Assembly (NCBI RefSeq): GCF_002741055.1
Contig: NZ_CP016809.1
Location: forward strand, 2,626,501 to 2,690,500
Source of the DNA: Paenibacillus ihbetae
GTDB lineage: Bacteria; Bacillota; Bacilli; Paenibacillales; Paenibacillaceae
Direction: 5' to 3'
DNA length: 64,000 bases
Shown here one piece after another: positions 41,556 through 50,632 of the stretch. Position numbers and translations under genes: made by a program. A model generated the notes under the pieces. It was not told where the DNA came from. It made no database searches and was given only the letters and a program-made list of their open reading frames with translations. Each line of letters begins with the position of its first letter. Positions within the stretch are counted from its first letter, which is position 1.

Positions 41556-43562
41556 ATGACTGCAAAGAGACGGATGACCCCTGAGGATCTGTACCGGATG
41601 AGCTGGGTGAACGACCCGGTCGTATCACCTGCCAGCGGCGCTATTGCTTATGTACATAAGACCGTTAATGAGAAAAAGGACGGCTACCGCTCCCACATCC
41701 GGCTGTTCCCGGCCGGGGCGGATCAGGATATTCCGTTCACCGCGGGCGAAGCGGATGGCGCCCCGGCTTGGTCGCCGGACGGTCAACAGCTGGCTTTCCT
41801 GCGCAAGAAGGACCACAAGCCTCAAGTATGGACGATGCCGGCAAGCGGCGGCGAAGCTCGCCCTGTTACCGATTTGAAATATGGCGTCAGCGCCTTTAAG
41901 TGGTCGCCGGACAGCAAGATGCTGCTTGTGCGAAGTGAAGTGGCGGATGCCGCGCAAGAGAGCGGAGATGAAGAAGCGCAGGAGCAAGGCGGGAAGGATA
42001 AGCTGCCGGAAGAGAAAATCTACAACCGCATCCGATATAAAGCCGATGGCGCGGGGTTGTGGAACGGACGCCGGTCTCATCTGCACGTCGCGGATCTTGC
42101 GGCCGGAGAAACCAAGCAGCTGACGGATGGCGAGTTCGATGTGCAGTCCTTTGCCTGGTCGCCGGACGGCACACGTATCGCTTATAGTGCCAGCACCGCT
42201 TCCGAAGACGATCCCGATCCGGACTTCCGTCTGACGAACGATGTGTTCGTAACCGAGGCGTCCGGCTCCAACGCCCGCCAAATTACGGATGGATCGCTAT
42301 CCATCGGAACGATCGCTTTCACGCCGGACGGCCGTCACGTTCTCCTGCTCGCCAGCGATCTGTCCTGCGGATTCGCCACCCTCTCCAAGATTCATCTGGT
42401 TCCGTTAGCGGGTGGAGAATCCCGTATGCTCTTCCCGGACATGGATGTCCAGCTTGGCCATGCCGCTGTCAGCGATATGCGTACCGGGGCGGGCACGCCG
42501 CCGCTGTTCAGCAGAGACGGCCAATCGGTATATCTCCAGCTCAGCCAGGACGGCGGCGTGCACATCGGCCGCTTTGCACTGGACGGCTCCTCCTACGAGC
42601 TGGTCGTATCCGGGGAACGCGAGGTTTATCAATTCGCCCTGACTCCGGAGGAGAACATCGTATTCGCCGCAGCCGATTCCCTGCAGCCCGGCGATTTGTT
42701 CCTCTACTCGTCAGACAACGGCAGGGAGAAGCGGCTTACGGAGTGCAACAAGGAGCTGTGGGATGAGCTTGACCTCAGCAAGCCGGAGGCATTCACGTTC
42801 CGCACCTCCGACGGCTGGTCGATCCAAGGCTGGATCATGAAGCCGGTTGATTTCCAGGAAGGCTCGAAGGTTCCGGCGGTGCTTGAAATTCATGGCGGAC
42901 CGCAGGCAATGTACGCGCACACGTTCATGCATGAATTCCAGCTGCTGGCGGCTGCCGGTTATGCGGTATTCTACACTAATCCGCGCGGCGGACATGGTTA
43001 CGGGCAGGTTCACGTTAACACCGTCCGGGGAGATTATGGCGGCCGCGACTACCAGGACCTCATGGAAGCCGTGGATTATGTCCTGGATACCTATGATTAC
43101 GTGGACGGCTCCCGCCTTGGCGTAACCGGCGGCAGCTACGGCGGCTTCATGACCAACTGGATCGTCGGCCATACCGACCGGTTCCAGGCAGCGGTCACGC
43201 AGCGCTCGATCTCGAACTGGATCTCCTTCTACGGCGTCAGCGATATCGGGTATACATTCACGCATGACCAGATCTGGGGCAACCCGTGGGACGATCTGGA
43301 GAAGCTGTGGAAGCATTCCCCGCTCGCCTACGTGAAGAACGTGAATACCCCGCTCTTGATTCTGCATGGGGAGCAGGACCTTCGCTGTCCGATCGAGCAG
43401 GGCGAGCAGCTGTTTATCGCCTTGAAGAAGCTCGGCAGAAAGACGCAGCTCATCCGTTTCCCTGGCGCAGACCATAATCTGTCCCGGAGCGGCCATCCGC
43501 ATCTGCGGGTAAGACGCTTGAGCCATATCGTTCGCTGGTTTGAGGAGCATATCGAGCGTTAA
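41556..43562 (+). CDS. S9-family prolyl oligopeptidase / acylaminoacyl-peptidase
   Basis: A cytosolic serine peptidase of 668 residues. The N-terminal beta-propeller (about 1-400) has WSPDG repeats (APAWSPDGQQLAFLRKKD, FKWSPDSKMLLV, FAWSPDGTRIAYSA, FTPDGRHVLLLA). The C-terminal alpha/beta hydrolase has nucleophile Ser527 in GGSYGG, Asp608 in GEQDLRCP and His640 in GADHNLS, plus the oxyanion-region HGGPQAMY. It cleaves short peptides; specificity is not readable. TTGGAGGA before ATG 41556. Monocistronic, with a terminator downstream. Confidence 0.92.
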   Translation: MTAKRRMTPEDLYRMSWVNDPVVSPASGAIAYVHKTVNEKKDGYRSHIRLFPAGADQDIPFTAGEADGAPAWSPDGQQLAFLRKKDHKPQVWTMPASGGEARPVTDLKYGVSAFKWSPDSKMLLVRSEVADAAQESGDEEAQEQGGKDKLPEEKIYNRIRYKADGAGLWNGRRSHLHVADLAAGETKQLTDGEFDVQSFAWSPDGTRIAYSASTASEDDPDPDFRLTNDVFVTEASGSNARQITDGSLSIGTIAFTPDGRHVLLLASDLSCGFATLSKIHLVPLAGGESRMLFPDMDVQLGHAAVSDMRTGAGTPPLFSRDGQSVYLQLSQDGGVHIGRFALDGSSYELVVSGEREVYQFALTPEENIVFAAADSLQPGDLFLYSSDNGREKRLTECNKELWDELDLSKPEAFTFRTSDGWSIQGWIMKPVDFQEGSKVPAVLEIHGGPQAMYAHTFMHEFQLLAAAGYAVFYTNPRGGHGYGQVHVNTVRGDYGGRDYQDLMEAVDYVLDTYDYVDGSRLGVTGGSYGGFMTNWIVGHTDRFQAAVTQRSISNWISFYGVSDIGYTFTHDQIWGNPWDDLEKLWKHSPLAYVKNVNTPLLILHGEQDLRCPIEQGEQLFIALKKLGRKTQLIRFPGADHNLSRSGHPHLRVRRLSHIVRWFEEHIER

Positions 43563-43601
43563 GATCGATATCATCGGCTGCTTCGCCCCTAACTTCACAA
43601 T

Positions 43602-43663
43602 GCCCCTTGCAATGTTCATTGGAATGCATCGCTTGCTAATGAACATTTCAGGGGCGTTTTTTT
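43602..43663 (+). terminator. Terminator of the S9 peptidase gene
   Basis: GCCCCT and AATGTTCATT pair with AATGAACATT and AGGGGC as an interrupted stem, followed by T7. Confidence 0.75.
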
Positions 43664-43673
43664 GTGTTCAAAC

Positions 43674-43703
43674 AAAAAAAGTCCGCCAGGGCATCCCTGG
43701 CGG
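43674..43703 (-). terminator. Terminator of the asparaginase gene
   Basis: CCGCCAGGG-CATC... pairs with CCCTGGCGG; on the minus strand a T7 run follows. It sits back-to-back with the plus-strand terminator at 43602. Confidence 0.82.
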
Positions 43704-43774
43704 CAAGTGTATAAAATGGTGGAAGGAACTTCATAAGTTCAGTAGGATGACCGAGCCAACAGACAACAACGCGT

Positions 43775-44992
43775 TTACACTTCAGGCGTACCGTACGTTT
43801 CGAACCAGCCCTTGATCGTATTGAAATCGTCGGTAAAGGACAGGGAGAGCAGCAGCAGGATCCGCGCTTGCTGCGGGCTTAAATTGTCGCCCGAAATAAT
43901 GCCTTCTCCCCCGCCGTAGACGCTTCCCGAACCGGTGCGGGTGGTCGTTACGAAAACAACGCCTTTCTCAATCGCCTCCTTTCGTGCGGCGCTCATCTCA
44001 CGGGAGATGCCGCCGGCTCCGGTGCCCGCCGTGACGATGCCTTTCGTGCCGTCGGCGACAAAGCCCTTAATCGCGCCTCCCCCAGCTTGCTGGTAAGAAA
44101 CCGCGATCTCCACCTTAGCGAGATCGACTTTCGAAATTTTGCTCAGATCGAACACCGGCTTGCCCTCGCCATCCGCCTTCGTTGCCCGAAGCGGTGCGCG
44201 GTAAATGCGGATATTCTCCTCATCAATGTAACCGACGGCCCCGAGCATCGGCGTCTCGAACGTGTCCGTACGATAGTCGTTGGTTTTCGTGACGCCGCGG
44301 GCCAGATGTATCGTGTCGTTGAGCATCAGCACCGTCCCGAACGAGGCGGTGCGCCCGCTGCCCGCCAGCTTGATGGCATTGTACAGGTTGGCCTGGGCAT
44401 CGGAACCGATCACCGTCCACGGCCTCATCGCCCCTGTAATGACGACCGGCTTGTCGCTCTGCACGGTCAGATCAAGGAAATACGCGATTTCCTCCATCGT
44501 GTCCGTCCCGGTGGTTACCACCACGCTGTCATACGTCTCAAGCGCTTTGTCCACCGTCAGCGACAGGTCGTATAAGTCTTCCATCGTATAGGCGCTGGAG
44601 CCGGAGTTGCCGAACTGGAGCGCCGTCACATCGGCAACTTTATCCTTGTTCGGCAGCTCGCCGACCATATCCTCAATCGCCAACGTTCCTGCTCTGTAGG
44701 ACTGGAAGCTGGTCGCATCCGTCGACTGCCCGGCAATCGTGCCGCCTGTTCCAATGACGAGCACATTCGGACGCGTCGACTGTTTAGAAGCCTCGGACAA
44801 CGGCGGAACCGTCGTATTCCGTCCCGGCGCCGCAGCTGTCGATGCGGGTGCAGGCGTACTAACCGTCCCTTTGACCTCCGTTACCGTCTGGGCATATGCC
44901 GCATAGCTGCCGACCGGGGTTAACGAAATGACTAGTGCGGTTAAAGCTGCCGTGCTCCAGACGGCTATAGGGTGATTGGTTCTGGACTTCAT
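43775..44992 (-). CDS. Secreted type II L-asparaginase
   Basis: Hydrolyses asparagine to aspartate and ammonia outside the cell. 405 residues with a Sec signal peptide (IAVWSTAALTALVISLTPVGSYAAYAQ) and a Ser/Thr/Pro/Ala-rich linker before the enzyme. First catalytic threonine in VIGTGGTIAG, second in VVTTGTDTMEEIAYFL, the lysine equivalent region in VITGAMRP, then SDAQANLYNAIKLA. The long linker is more than the usual asparaginase carries. AGAGGAG nine bases before ATG 44992; the in-frame ATG 45016 lacks one. Confidence 0.9.
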   Translation of the reverse strand: MKSRTNHPIAVWSTAALTALVISLTPVGSYAAYAQTVTEVKGTVSTPAPASTAAAPGRNTTVPPLSEASKQSTRPNVLVIGTGGTIAGQSTDATSFQSYRAGTLAIEDMVGELPNKDKVADVTALQFGNSGSSAYTMEDLYDLSLTVDKALETYDSVVVTTGTDTMEEIAYFLDLTVQSDKPVVITGAMRPWTVIGSDAQANLYNAIKLAGSGRTASFGTVLMLNDTIHLARGVTKTNDYRTDTFETPMLGAVGYIDEENIRIYRAPLRATKADGEGKPVFDLSKISKVDLAKVEIAVSYQQAGGGAIKGFVADGTKGIVTAGTGAGGISREMSAARKEAIEKGVVFVTTTRTGSGSVYGGGEGIISGDNLSPQQARILLLLSLSFTDDFNTIKGWFETYGTPEV

Positions 44993-45252
44993 GATCGCAC
45001 GCTCCTCTGATGTCATATTCTCTAACTCAATACTATGTATTTATTGAGTTCATTCTATTTTATGTTAGTTAATATCACAAATAATAAATTCCTTCAATTA
45101 AGCGATTACATCTAATTAAATCATTGTTTATCACCCTTTAATCGGCTTTTATCTTTAATTTTCGATTTGTGAACACCATGTTTACGACTGCATAAGTTCA
45201 CCTTGCATGTCACTATATATAACATTAATGACGTATGTTATTTTCACAGCAT

Positions 45253-45283
45253 AAAAAAGCTCGCCACTAGGCGAGCCGTTTTT
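45253..45283. terminator. Bidirectional terminator
   Basis: GCTCGCC-ACTA-GGCGAGC flanked by A6 on the left and T5 on the right. It ends the minus-strand sigma operon. The rest of 44993-45393 is AT-rich with no gene I can support; it probably holds the asparaginase promoter. Confidence 0.8.
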
Positions 45284-45393
45284 ATATGCTTGTTTGAATT
45301 TTCAAATTCTGTACATTGTACATCACTCGTTCTGTTGGCCCCGTATCTTATTCACCTTAACCCCCGCCGCCCATTGTCCCGTTTAGATCAATC

Positions 45394-46098
45394 TCAATCT
45401 CTACCGGCAGGCTCCTCAACGGCACCGTCTTCCGTTACCCGATACTCCATAATCTCCCCGTCCGTCATGTAGTACAGCGAGGCAGACTGCACGGTCCTAT
45501 CCTCCCCGAATGTCACAAAGAGCTGTTCCTTCATGCTGCCGTTCGACAAGCCTTGGACATCGACCGATACGGCCTTCTCCGGGTACTGGTAGCCCTCCTT
45601 GGCGAAGTCGTACTGCCATGTTGCGGTGCCGCCGGCTTTGCCCGTCGTCTTGGGCTCCCCGAGCCGCGCCCGGATGTCGTCCATCGTCTTGCCGACGAAC
45701 GGAAAATCCTTTAACGAAGCGTCGGGAGCGCTCTCAACCGGAGCCTGCGATCCGCCATCGCCGCCTGCTGCCTTCGCCTTATCATTCCGATCCGGGGAGC
45801 TCCCGGCCGAGGCTGACGAGTCTCCCGGCTCTGGTCCTTCCGCGGCCGGCTCCTCTCCCTTTCCCGTTCCTTCTGCTGCCAGCCCGGTTTCCTTCGCCTC
45901 ATCCCTTGCCGGCTCGGCTTGCTCCTCGCCAGCTTTCTCTGTCTCTTCAGCAGACGGCATCGACAGCTCCAAGCCTTGGGTTCCGGCGGTGTCCTCTGCA
46001 CCTGCCGTCTCCTTCACCTGCTCGGGAGCGCCGCCGCTGCAGCCTCCCAATACCAACACTGCCAACGCGGCAGCCAGCACCAAGCTGATATTTCTCAT
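45394..46098 (-). CDS. Lipoprotein of the ECF sigma operon, unknown function
   Basis: 234 residues. The signal MRNISLVLAAALAVLVLGGC places lipid-modified Cys20. Then comes a long disordered Glu/Ala/Gly/Ser stretch (residues about 20-130), and a C-terminal folded part: FPFVGKTMDDIRARLGEPKTTGKAGGTATWQYDFAKEGYQYP. The GKTxDDIRARLGEP pattern is reminiscent of SmpA/OmlA-like small lipoprotein folds, only weakly. GGAG nine bases before ATG 46098. It starts four bases after the anti-sigma stop, so it is the third gene of that operon. Confidence 0.75.
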   Translation of the reverse strand: MRNISLVLAAALAVLVLGGCSGGAPEQVKETAGAEDTAGTQGLELSMPSAEETEKAGEEQAEPARDEAKETGLAAEGTGKGEEPAAEGPEPGDSSASAGSSPDRNDKAKAAGGDGGSQAPVESAPDASLKDFPFVGKTMDDIRARLGEPKTTGKAGGTATWQYDFAKEGYQYPEKAVSVDVQGLSNGSMKEQLFVTFGEDRTVQSASLYYMTDGEIMEYRVTEDGAVEEPAGRD

Positions 46099-46102
46099 CT
46101 CT

Positions 46103-46924
46103 TTATTCTCCTTCTCCCGCCTGTTTTTCACCGGCATTCGTCGTAATGTGGAACTCCTTCATCATATTGTGGAAACGCGCCCCGTAGCCTTCAGCCGCTT
46201 CAAGGAAATACTGCTGCTTCACCACAAAGCTTCCGCCCTGTCCGTTATCGAAAATATAGTAGCGCACGATCGGATCATTCCATTCCTTGCCGCCCGTCCC
46301 GCCGACCGCCCGGACTTCGAAGCCGTTAACCGGCTCCTGAATGGCTTCCGCCTCTACCTTCGGCTGATCCGACAGCTCGGCTTCCAGCCGTTCGGATACC
46401 GCCTTTGGCGCTTCCTGGTCCTGCGAAATCTCCATGTACACTTCCGGATAGCGGTCATCCTCCGGCTTATGGACGGGCTCAATCCGGTCCACGCCTTCGC
46501 CCTGAATCATTTTGAACCGGCTTTCGTCAATATAGATGACGTAATCGGCGCTCTCATGCAGGGAATCCACGCTCGTCTCCGGCGAGCCTTCCAGCTCCTG
46601 CTCCACCGTCTTCTGGGGAGCGAACCACTCCTTCACCTGGTCGATAAATGCCTGCACCGGCGGTGTTTGGACGCTCAAGGCCAGCACAATGACCGCCGCT
46701 GCAGCCGTTCCGACCATCCAGCCGGCCGTCTTTCTACCCGGGCGGCGCGCCTTCGTCTTCCGCGGGGCGAACGGCACCGCGGCCGGCTCCGAAGACTGCG
46801 ATGCGCGCTCGCTGTGAATCCGCTCCCTAATCGACGCCCATATCTCATCCTGCTGCTTCATCGCGTCCTCCGTCCCTTTTTCCAGGCCGTCCTTCAACTG
46901 TTTCTCCCATGGCTCACGTCCCAT
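46103..46924 (-). CDS. Transmembrane anti-sigma factor
   Basis: 273 residues. A cytoplasmic part of about 65 residues (helical, EKQLKDGLEKGTEDAMKQQDEIWASIRERIHSER), one membrane helix (AGWMVGTAAAAVIVLALSV), and a 190-residue extracellular domain with SLHESADYVIYIDESRFKMIQGEGVDRIEP. It overlaps the sigma gene by 11 bases and precedes a lipoprotein, the normal layout of an ECF sigma/anti-sigma pair. No HxxxCxxC zinc motif of ZAS-type anti-sigmas is present, so it belongs to another class. Confidence 0.75.
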   Translation of the reverse strand: MGREPWEKQLKDGLEKGTEDAMKQQDEIWASIRERIHSERASQSSEPAAVPFAPRKTKARRPGRKTAGWMVGTAAAAVIVLALSVQTPPVQAFIDQVKEWFAPQKTVEQELEGSPETSVDSLHESADYVIYIDESRFKMIQGEGVDRIEPVHKPEDDRYPEVYMEISQDQEAPKAVSERLEAELSDQPKVEAEAIQEPVNGFEVRAVGGTGGKEWNDPIVRYYIFDNGQGGSFVVKQQYFLEAAEGYGARFHNMMKEFHITTNAGEKQAGEGE

Positions 46925-47456
46925 GCTGACTCCCTCCTTGTCTCTGCAGCATCCATTCCTTCAGCTTCTTCCGCGCCTTGAACAACCTTGATTTCACCGT
47001 ATTGACGTTCAGCTCCATCATGTCCGCGATATCCTTCTCCGCCAGATCATTCAAGTATTTCAGCACGATGGGAATCCGGTGCTCGTCATCCAGCCGCTGT
47101 ACCATCTCATAAACTTCGCCGTGCCTGTCAAACTCGTAGGTGTCCGTCTCAGCCGGCAGATCCTTCTCCTCGGAAATTTCCGAAGGCACCATCTTCGCAT
47201 GCTTCTTCAAGTAACGGTTGCATTCGTTATAAAGAATCCGGTGAAACCAAGGGTCGAACGGTCTGCTCAGATCATACGTCCCCAAATTGCGGTATACCCG
47301 GATAAAGGTCTCCTGGACGACATCCGCGGCGCTCGCCGCGCTGCCGGTAATCGCCGTTGCCGTTCGGATCGCCCGATCCGCATACAGCCGGTATAGCTGT
47401 TCAAACAGCTCGTCACTATATTCCTGTTGTAATCGTTGTATCAGGTCGTGTACCAA
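46914..47456 (-). CDS. ECF-type (sigma-70 family) RNA polymerase sigma factor
   Basis: 180 residues. Region 2 is ELFEQLYRLYADRAIRTATAITGSAASAADVVQETFIRVYRNLGTYD...PWFHRILYNECNRYLKK; region 4 is HRIPIVLKYLNDLAEKDIADMMELNVNTVKSRLFKARKKLKEWM. The start is TTG 47456, nine bases after AAAGGAGG; the frame also offers GTG 47489, but this strong site lies inside that longer version. Likely responds to an envelope signal through the adjacent membrane anti-sigma. A candidate autoregulated promoter lies 35 bases upstream. Confidence 0.88.
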   Translation of the reverse strand: MVHDLIQRLQQEYSDELFEQLYRLYADRAIRTATAITGSAASAADVVQETFIRVYRNLGTYDLSRPFDPWFHRILYNECNRYLKKHAKMVPSEISEEKDLPAETDTYEFDRHGEVYEMVQRLDDEHRIPIVLKYLNDLAEKDIADMMELNVNTVKSRLFKARKKLKEWMLQRQGGSQHGT

Positions 47457-47490
47457 CCGCGCCTGCCTCCTTTCCAATTGGCCAATCACT

Positions 47491-47522
47491 TAAGATACCC
47501 CGGCATGGCTGCGAAAAGTTTT
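47491..47522 (-). promoter_or_regulatory. Candidate ECF promoter of the sigma operon
   Basis: On the minus strand AAAACTTTT (47522-47514), a 15-base spacer and GTATCTTA (47498-47491). The AAC-containing -35 is typical of ECF sigma targets. Confidence 0.4.
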
Positions 47523-47546
47523 CGATTTATTATTTTTTCTCATGAC

Positions 47547-47588
47547 AAAAAAAGGATACCATGCTGCAGTGCAGTCACAGTACCCTTT
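47547..47588 (-). terminator. Terminator of the sucrose operon
   Basis: An interrupted stem AAGGGTAC...GTATCCTT on the minus strand followed by a T7 run, directly after the scrA stop. Confidence 0.7.
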
Positions 47589-47597
47589 TCGTGTTTG

Positions 47598-49019
47598 TTA
47601 TTTCGCTTCCGTCTTCAAGTCGTCCAGCATTTTATCGTTAAAGCCGAACATCCAGGTCAGCACGAAGGTAATCGCCATCGCCGTCAGGTTGCACAAAATG
47701 TAGAGCGGCAGCTGGCTGTTCAGATACAGGAGCGTACCCGGAATAACCGTAATCGCCATGCCGGTTGCCTTCAAGTGAAAGATCGAAGCCATGAAGCCTC
47801 CGATGCCCCCGCCGATCAGACCCATGATAAAAGGCTTCACATATCGCAGGTTCACCCCGAATATGGCCGGCTCCGAAATGCCGAGAAATGCCGAGAACGA
47901 AGATGGCAGGGAAAGTGCCTTCAGCTTCTTGTTCTTCGTCTTCATGCCGACGGCAAGGCAGGCTGCGCCTTGAGCCGCCATCGCGCTGGTAACGATCGCG
48001 TTGAACGGATTGCTTCCCGTCTGCTCCAGCAGCTGGATTTCCAGGAAGTTAAAGATGTGATGAACCCCCGTCACGACGATGATCTGATTGAAGAAGCCGA
48101 TCAACAGTCCGGCGATGCCAAATGGAAGATCCAGCAGATACGTGACCGCGCTCAGGATGACGTCTTCAAGCGAGTGGAAGATCGGGCCGATCGCAAACAG
48201 GCCCAGAACGATCATCACCAGCAGCGTGACGAATGGCGTTACGATCAGATCGATCGCTTCAGGAATGCGCTTTCGCAGGAAACGCTCGAACTTCGCTCCG
48301 AGCAGCCCCATGAAGAATGCCGGCAGCACCGACCCCTGATAACCGACTACCGGGATAAAACCAAACATAATAAGGGCTTCCTCGGACCCGTTAGCCACAC
48401 TGTAAGCATTAGGCAGAGCCGGGTTGACGAGCATCAATCCCAGCACGATACCGAGCACCGGGCTTCCGCCGAATACTCTGAAGGTCGACCAGGCGACAAG
48501 GGCAGGCAAAAACGCAAACGCCGTATCGGTCAGCACCTGGGTGAACATCAGGAAATTAGCCGAAATATCGTCCGGCGCCATCCCGAACCAGGCAAGCACC
48601 GTCTCTTGGGTCAAGAGGCCCCGCAGCCCCATGAACAGTCCCGTAGCGACCAATACCGGGATGATCGGAACGAATACGTCGCCAAATGTGCGGATCGCGC
48701 GCTGAAGCGCATTGCCCGATTTTTTCGCTTCGGATTTCAGCTCTTCTTTGCTTGTGCTCTCCAAACCAAGGTTCTCAACTTCTTCAAAGATTTGGTTGAC
48801 GGTACCGGTGCCGAAGATGATCTGATACTGGCCGGAGTTGAAAAACGCACCTTTCACCTTGTCGATATTCTCGACCTTCTTCTGGTCGATCTTCTGCTGA
48901 TCATGAACCATAATGCGAAGCCGGGTGGCGCAATGGGCAAAGGAAGCGATGTTCTCCCTGCCGCCGATGGCTTCAACGACCTGCTTAGCAATCTCGCGGT
49001 TATTAGCTGCCATGCTCAT
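47598..49019 (-). CDS. scrA: Sucrose-specific PTS transporter, EIIBC component
   Basis: Imports sucrose while phosphorylating it to sucrose 6-phosphate. 473 residues. The EIIB domain (about 1-90) has phosphorylated Cys30 in SFAHCATRLR and then GAFFNSGQYQIIFGTGTVNQIFEEV. The EIIC domain has about ten hydrophobic segments with the family string GLRGLLTQETVLAWFG and the conserved HHIFNFLEIQLLEQTGSNPFNAIVTSAMAAQG. No EIIA domain is attached, as in most Gram-positive sucrose EII proteins, so a Crr-like EIIA must come from elsewhere. The start overlaps the scrB stop (ATGA). A second in-frame ATG at residue 3 is possible. Confidence 0.9.
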   Translation of the reverse strand: MSMAANNREIAKQVVEAIGGRENIASFAHCATRLRIMVHDQQKIDQKKVENIDKVKGAFFNSGQYQIIFGTGTVNQIFEEVENLGLESTSKEELKSEAKKSGNALQRAIRTFGDVFVPIIPVLVATGLFMGLRGLLTQETVLAWFGMAPDDISANFLMFTQVLTDTAFAFLPALVAWSTFRVFGGSPVLGIVLGLMLVNPALPNAYSVANGSEEALIMFGFIPVVGYQGSVLPAFFMGLLGAKFERFLRKRIPEAIDLIVTPFVTLLVMIVLGLFAIGPIFHSLEDVILSAVTYLLDLPFGIAGLLIGFFNQIIVVTGVHHIFNFLEIQLLEQTGSNPFNAIVTSAMAAQGAACLAVGMKTKNKKLKALSLPSSFSAFLGISEPAIFGVNLRYVKPFIMGLIGGGIGGFMASIFHLKATGMAITVIPGTLLYLNSQLPLYILCNLTAMAITFVLTWMFGFNDKMLDDLKTEAK

Positions 49020-50512
49020 TCATTCCCTTCCATATCATTTACGGCATGCGCCAAATCCCATTTGGCTACCTTCAAGCCGGCACTGCCGTTATTGGCGAAA
49101 AACCGAATGCCCGTGCTGTCCGGGTGTGGAAAAATACGACTAGTAAACACTTCTTCCCCGTCATTGATAAAGCACTCCACCGAGGAAGTGTCCACAAACA
49201 AATGGAGCTTGAGGGACTTCGTCTGCACTCTGCATGACCGGGTCGAGCCGTACTTGCTGTCGATCCTCTCGCCGGCCTCCGAGCGATCAAGCGTCAGGAT
49301 TTGCCGCTCGAAGTCATAATGAATGACGGTACGCTCCGTTTCACCGGCCCGAAATTCGATGCCTACGGATTCGGCGTTCACATCGGCAAACTCGCAGATC
49401 AGCTCGAATGCGGTTCCGCTCACACCTGCATATGACTTTTTCTCATTCGTTAAAGTGTCCTGTACCTCGCGGCGCTCTCTTCTCAGCTTCTCCAGCTCCC
49501 GCACAGGCTGCTGCACCAGCTTGCCGTCCCGAAGCTCCAGTGTCCTCGGCAGCGTCAGACAGTGCGCCCAGCCGTGCGAATCCGTCGGGTAGCCGATCTC
49601 CGCCTGCCCCATCCAGGCGACCAAGATCCGGCGCCCCTGATCATCCTCCATCGTCTGCGGCGCATAGAAATCAAAGCCTCTGTCCAGCTCATGAAAGGCG
49701 CCGTGTTCAAAATCCAGCGTCTCCCGGTTCAGCGGCTTGCCGACCAGGTAACCGGATTGGTAAACATTCCGGAAGCGATCCCCATCAGGCTCTATCCCTT
49801 GGGGGCAGAAGAGAAGAACTCCCTGGCCATCCATCTCAAAATAATCGGGGCATTCCCACATGTAGCCAAAATGCTTCAGCCCGGTCTTGATCTCCCCGGC
49901 GAAGCGCCAATCGAGCAAATCCGGAGACTCATACATGACGGCGGTCCCGGTGGCGTCCTCCCTCTGGGCGCCGATGACGCAGCGGTACAGATCGGGATCC
50001 TTCCACACCTTCGGATCGCGAAAATGCTCGGTATAACCTTCAGGCACATGATCGATGAGAGGCTCCGGAAGCTTGGTGACAGCTCCCGCTGCATCCATGA
50101 CGGCCATGCACTGGAAGGAGCGTCTGTTCCAGTCCCGATCCCTGGTATTTCCCGTGTACATCAGGTGCAGCTTATCGTCCTTCACGATGCCGCTCCCCGA
50201 GTAGGCTCCATACCAATCATGGGGATCCTGCGGCTCGATCGCGATTCCGGCATTGCGCCAAAAGACCAGATCCTTCGATGCCGTGTGGTACCAATATTTG
50301 AGCCCGTGGTAAGTTCCGAGCGGAAACCACTGATAGAACAGGTGATACTCTCCTGCAAAATAAGCAAACCCGTTCGGATCGTTCAAAAGGCCGGTGATCG
50401 GCTGAATGTGATACGTCTGCCTCCAGCCGCTATCCTCCACCTTCTTCCTCAAGGCGGACATTTCTTCGGGAGAAGCCTGTTCCAGGCGGCGGTATTTCTG
50501 TTCTCTGTTCAT
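49016..50512 (-). CDS. scrB: Sucrose-6-phosphate hydrolase (GH32)
   Basis: Cleaves sucrose 6-phosphate to glucose 6-phosphate and fructose in the cytosol. 498 residues: five-bladed propeller (about 30-345) and C-terminal beta-sandwich. The catalytic triad of the family is present: nucleophile Asp45 in LNDPNG, transition-state Asp166 in FRDPKVW, acid/base Glu220 in WECPDYF. AAGGAGAAGG precedes ATG 50512. Second gene of scrR-scrB-scrA; two palindromic operators lie just upstream. Confidence 0.93.
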   Translation of the reverse strand: MNREQKYRRLEQASPEEMSALRKKVEDSGWRQTYHIQPITGLLNDPNGFAYFAGEYHLFYQWFPLGTYHGLKYWYHTASKDLVFWRNAGIAIEPQDPHDWYGAYSGSGIVKDDKLHLMYTGNTRDRDWNRRSFQCMAVMDAAGAVTKLPEPLIDHVPEGYTEHFRDPKVWKDPDLYRCVIGAQREDATGTAVMYESPDLLDWRFAGEIKTGLKHFGYMWECPDYFEMDGQGVLLFCPQGIEPDGDRFRNVYQSGYLVGKPLNRETLDFEHGAFHELDRGFDFYAPQTMEDDQGRRILVAWMGQAEIGYPTDSHGWAHCLTLPRTLELRDGKLVQQPVRELEKLRRERREVQDTLTNEKKSYAGVSGTAFELICEFADVNAESVGIEFRAGETERTVIHYDFERQILTLDRSEAGERIDSKYGSTRSCRVQTKSLKLHLFVDTSSVECFINDGEEVFTSRIFPHPDSTGIRFFANNGSAGLKVAKWDLAHAVNDMEGNE

Positions 50513-50565
50513 ATCCTTCTCCTTACTGGTCTGTTCTTAACAACATCACAACAGCGACATTGTAG

Positions 50566-50579
50566 TGGAACCGGTTCCA
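50566..50579. promoter_or_regulatory. ScrR (LacI-type) operator 1
   Basis: TGGAACCGGTTCCA, a 14-bp perfect palindrome. On the minus strand it fills the spacer just upstream of a TACAAT -10-like hexamer, 54 bases before the scrB start. Confidence 0.8.
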
Positions 50580-50604
50580 ACATGAGGTAAAAATAATGGA
50601 CGCA

Positions 50605-50632
50605 GTTCCAAAGTGCTTCAACACTTTGGAAC
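50605..50632. repeat. 11-bp hairpin between the two scr operators
   Basis: GTTCCAAAGTG and CACTTTGGAAC around a 6-base loop; its right arm runs into operator 2. It may be the scrR terminator, although no T run is adjacent, or an extended operator. Confidence 0.5.

Noticed and set aside
45599..46981. 460-codon plus-strand frame across the lipoprotein and anti-sigma genes
   Set aside because: It crosses two genes of a well-formed minus-strand operon and its translation is low-complexity Ser/Pro/Ala/Leu/Arg.
47436..49319. 627-codon plus-strand frame opposite scrA
   Set aside because: scrA has the EIIB cysteine motif and conserved EIIC strings; the opposite frame is rich in Gln/Arg/His with no domains.
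49562..50590. 342-codon plus-strand frame opposite scrB
   Set aside because: It is antisense to a GH32 enzyme with all three catalytic acids and runs through the scr operator.
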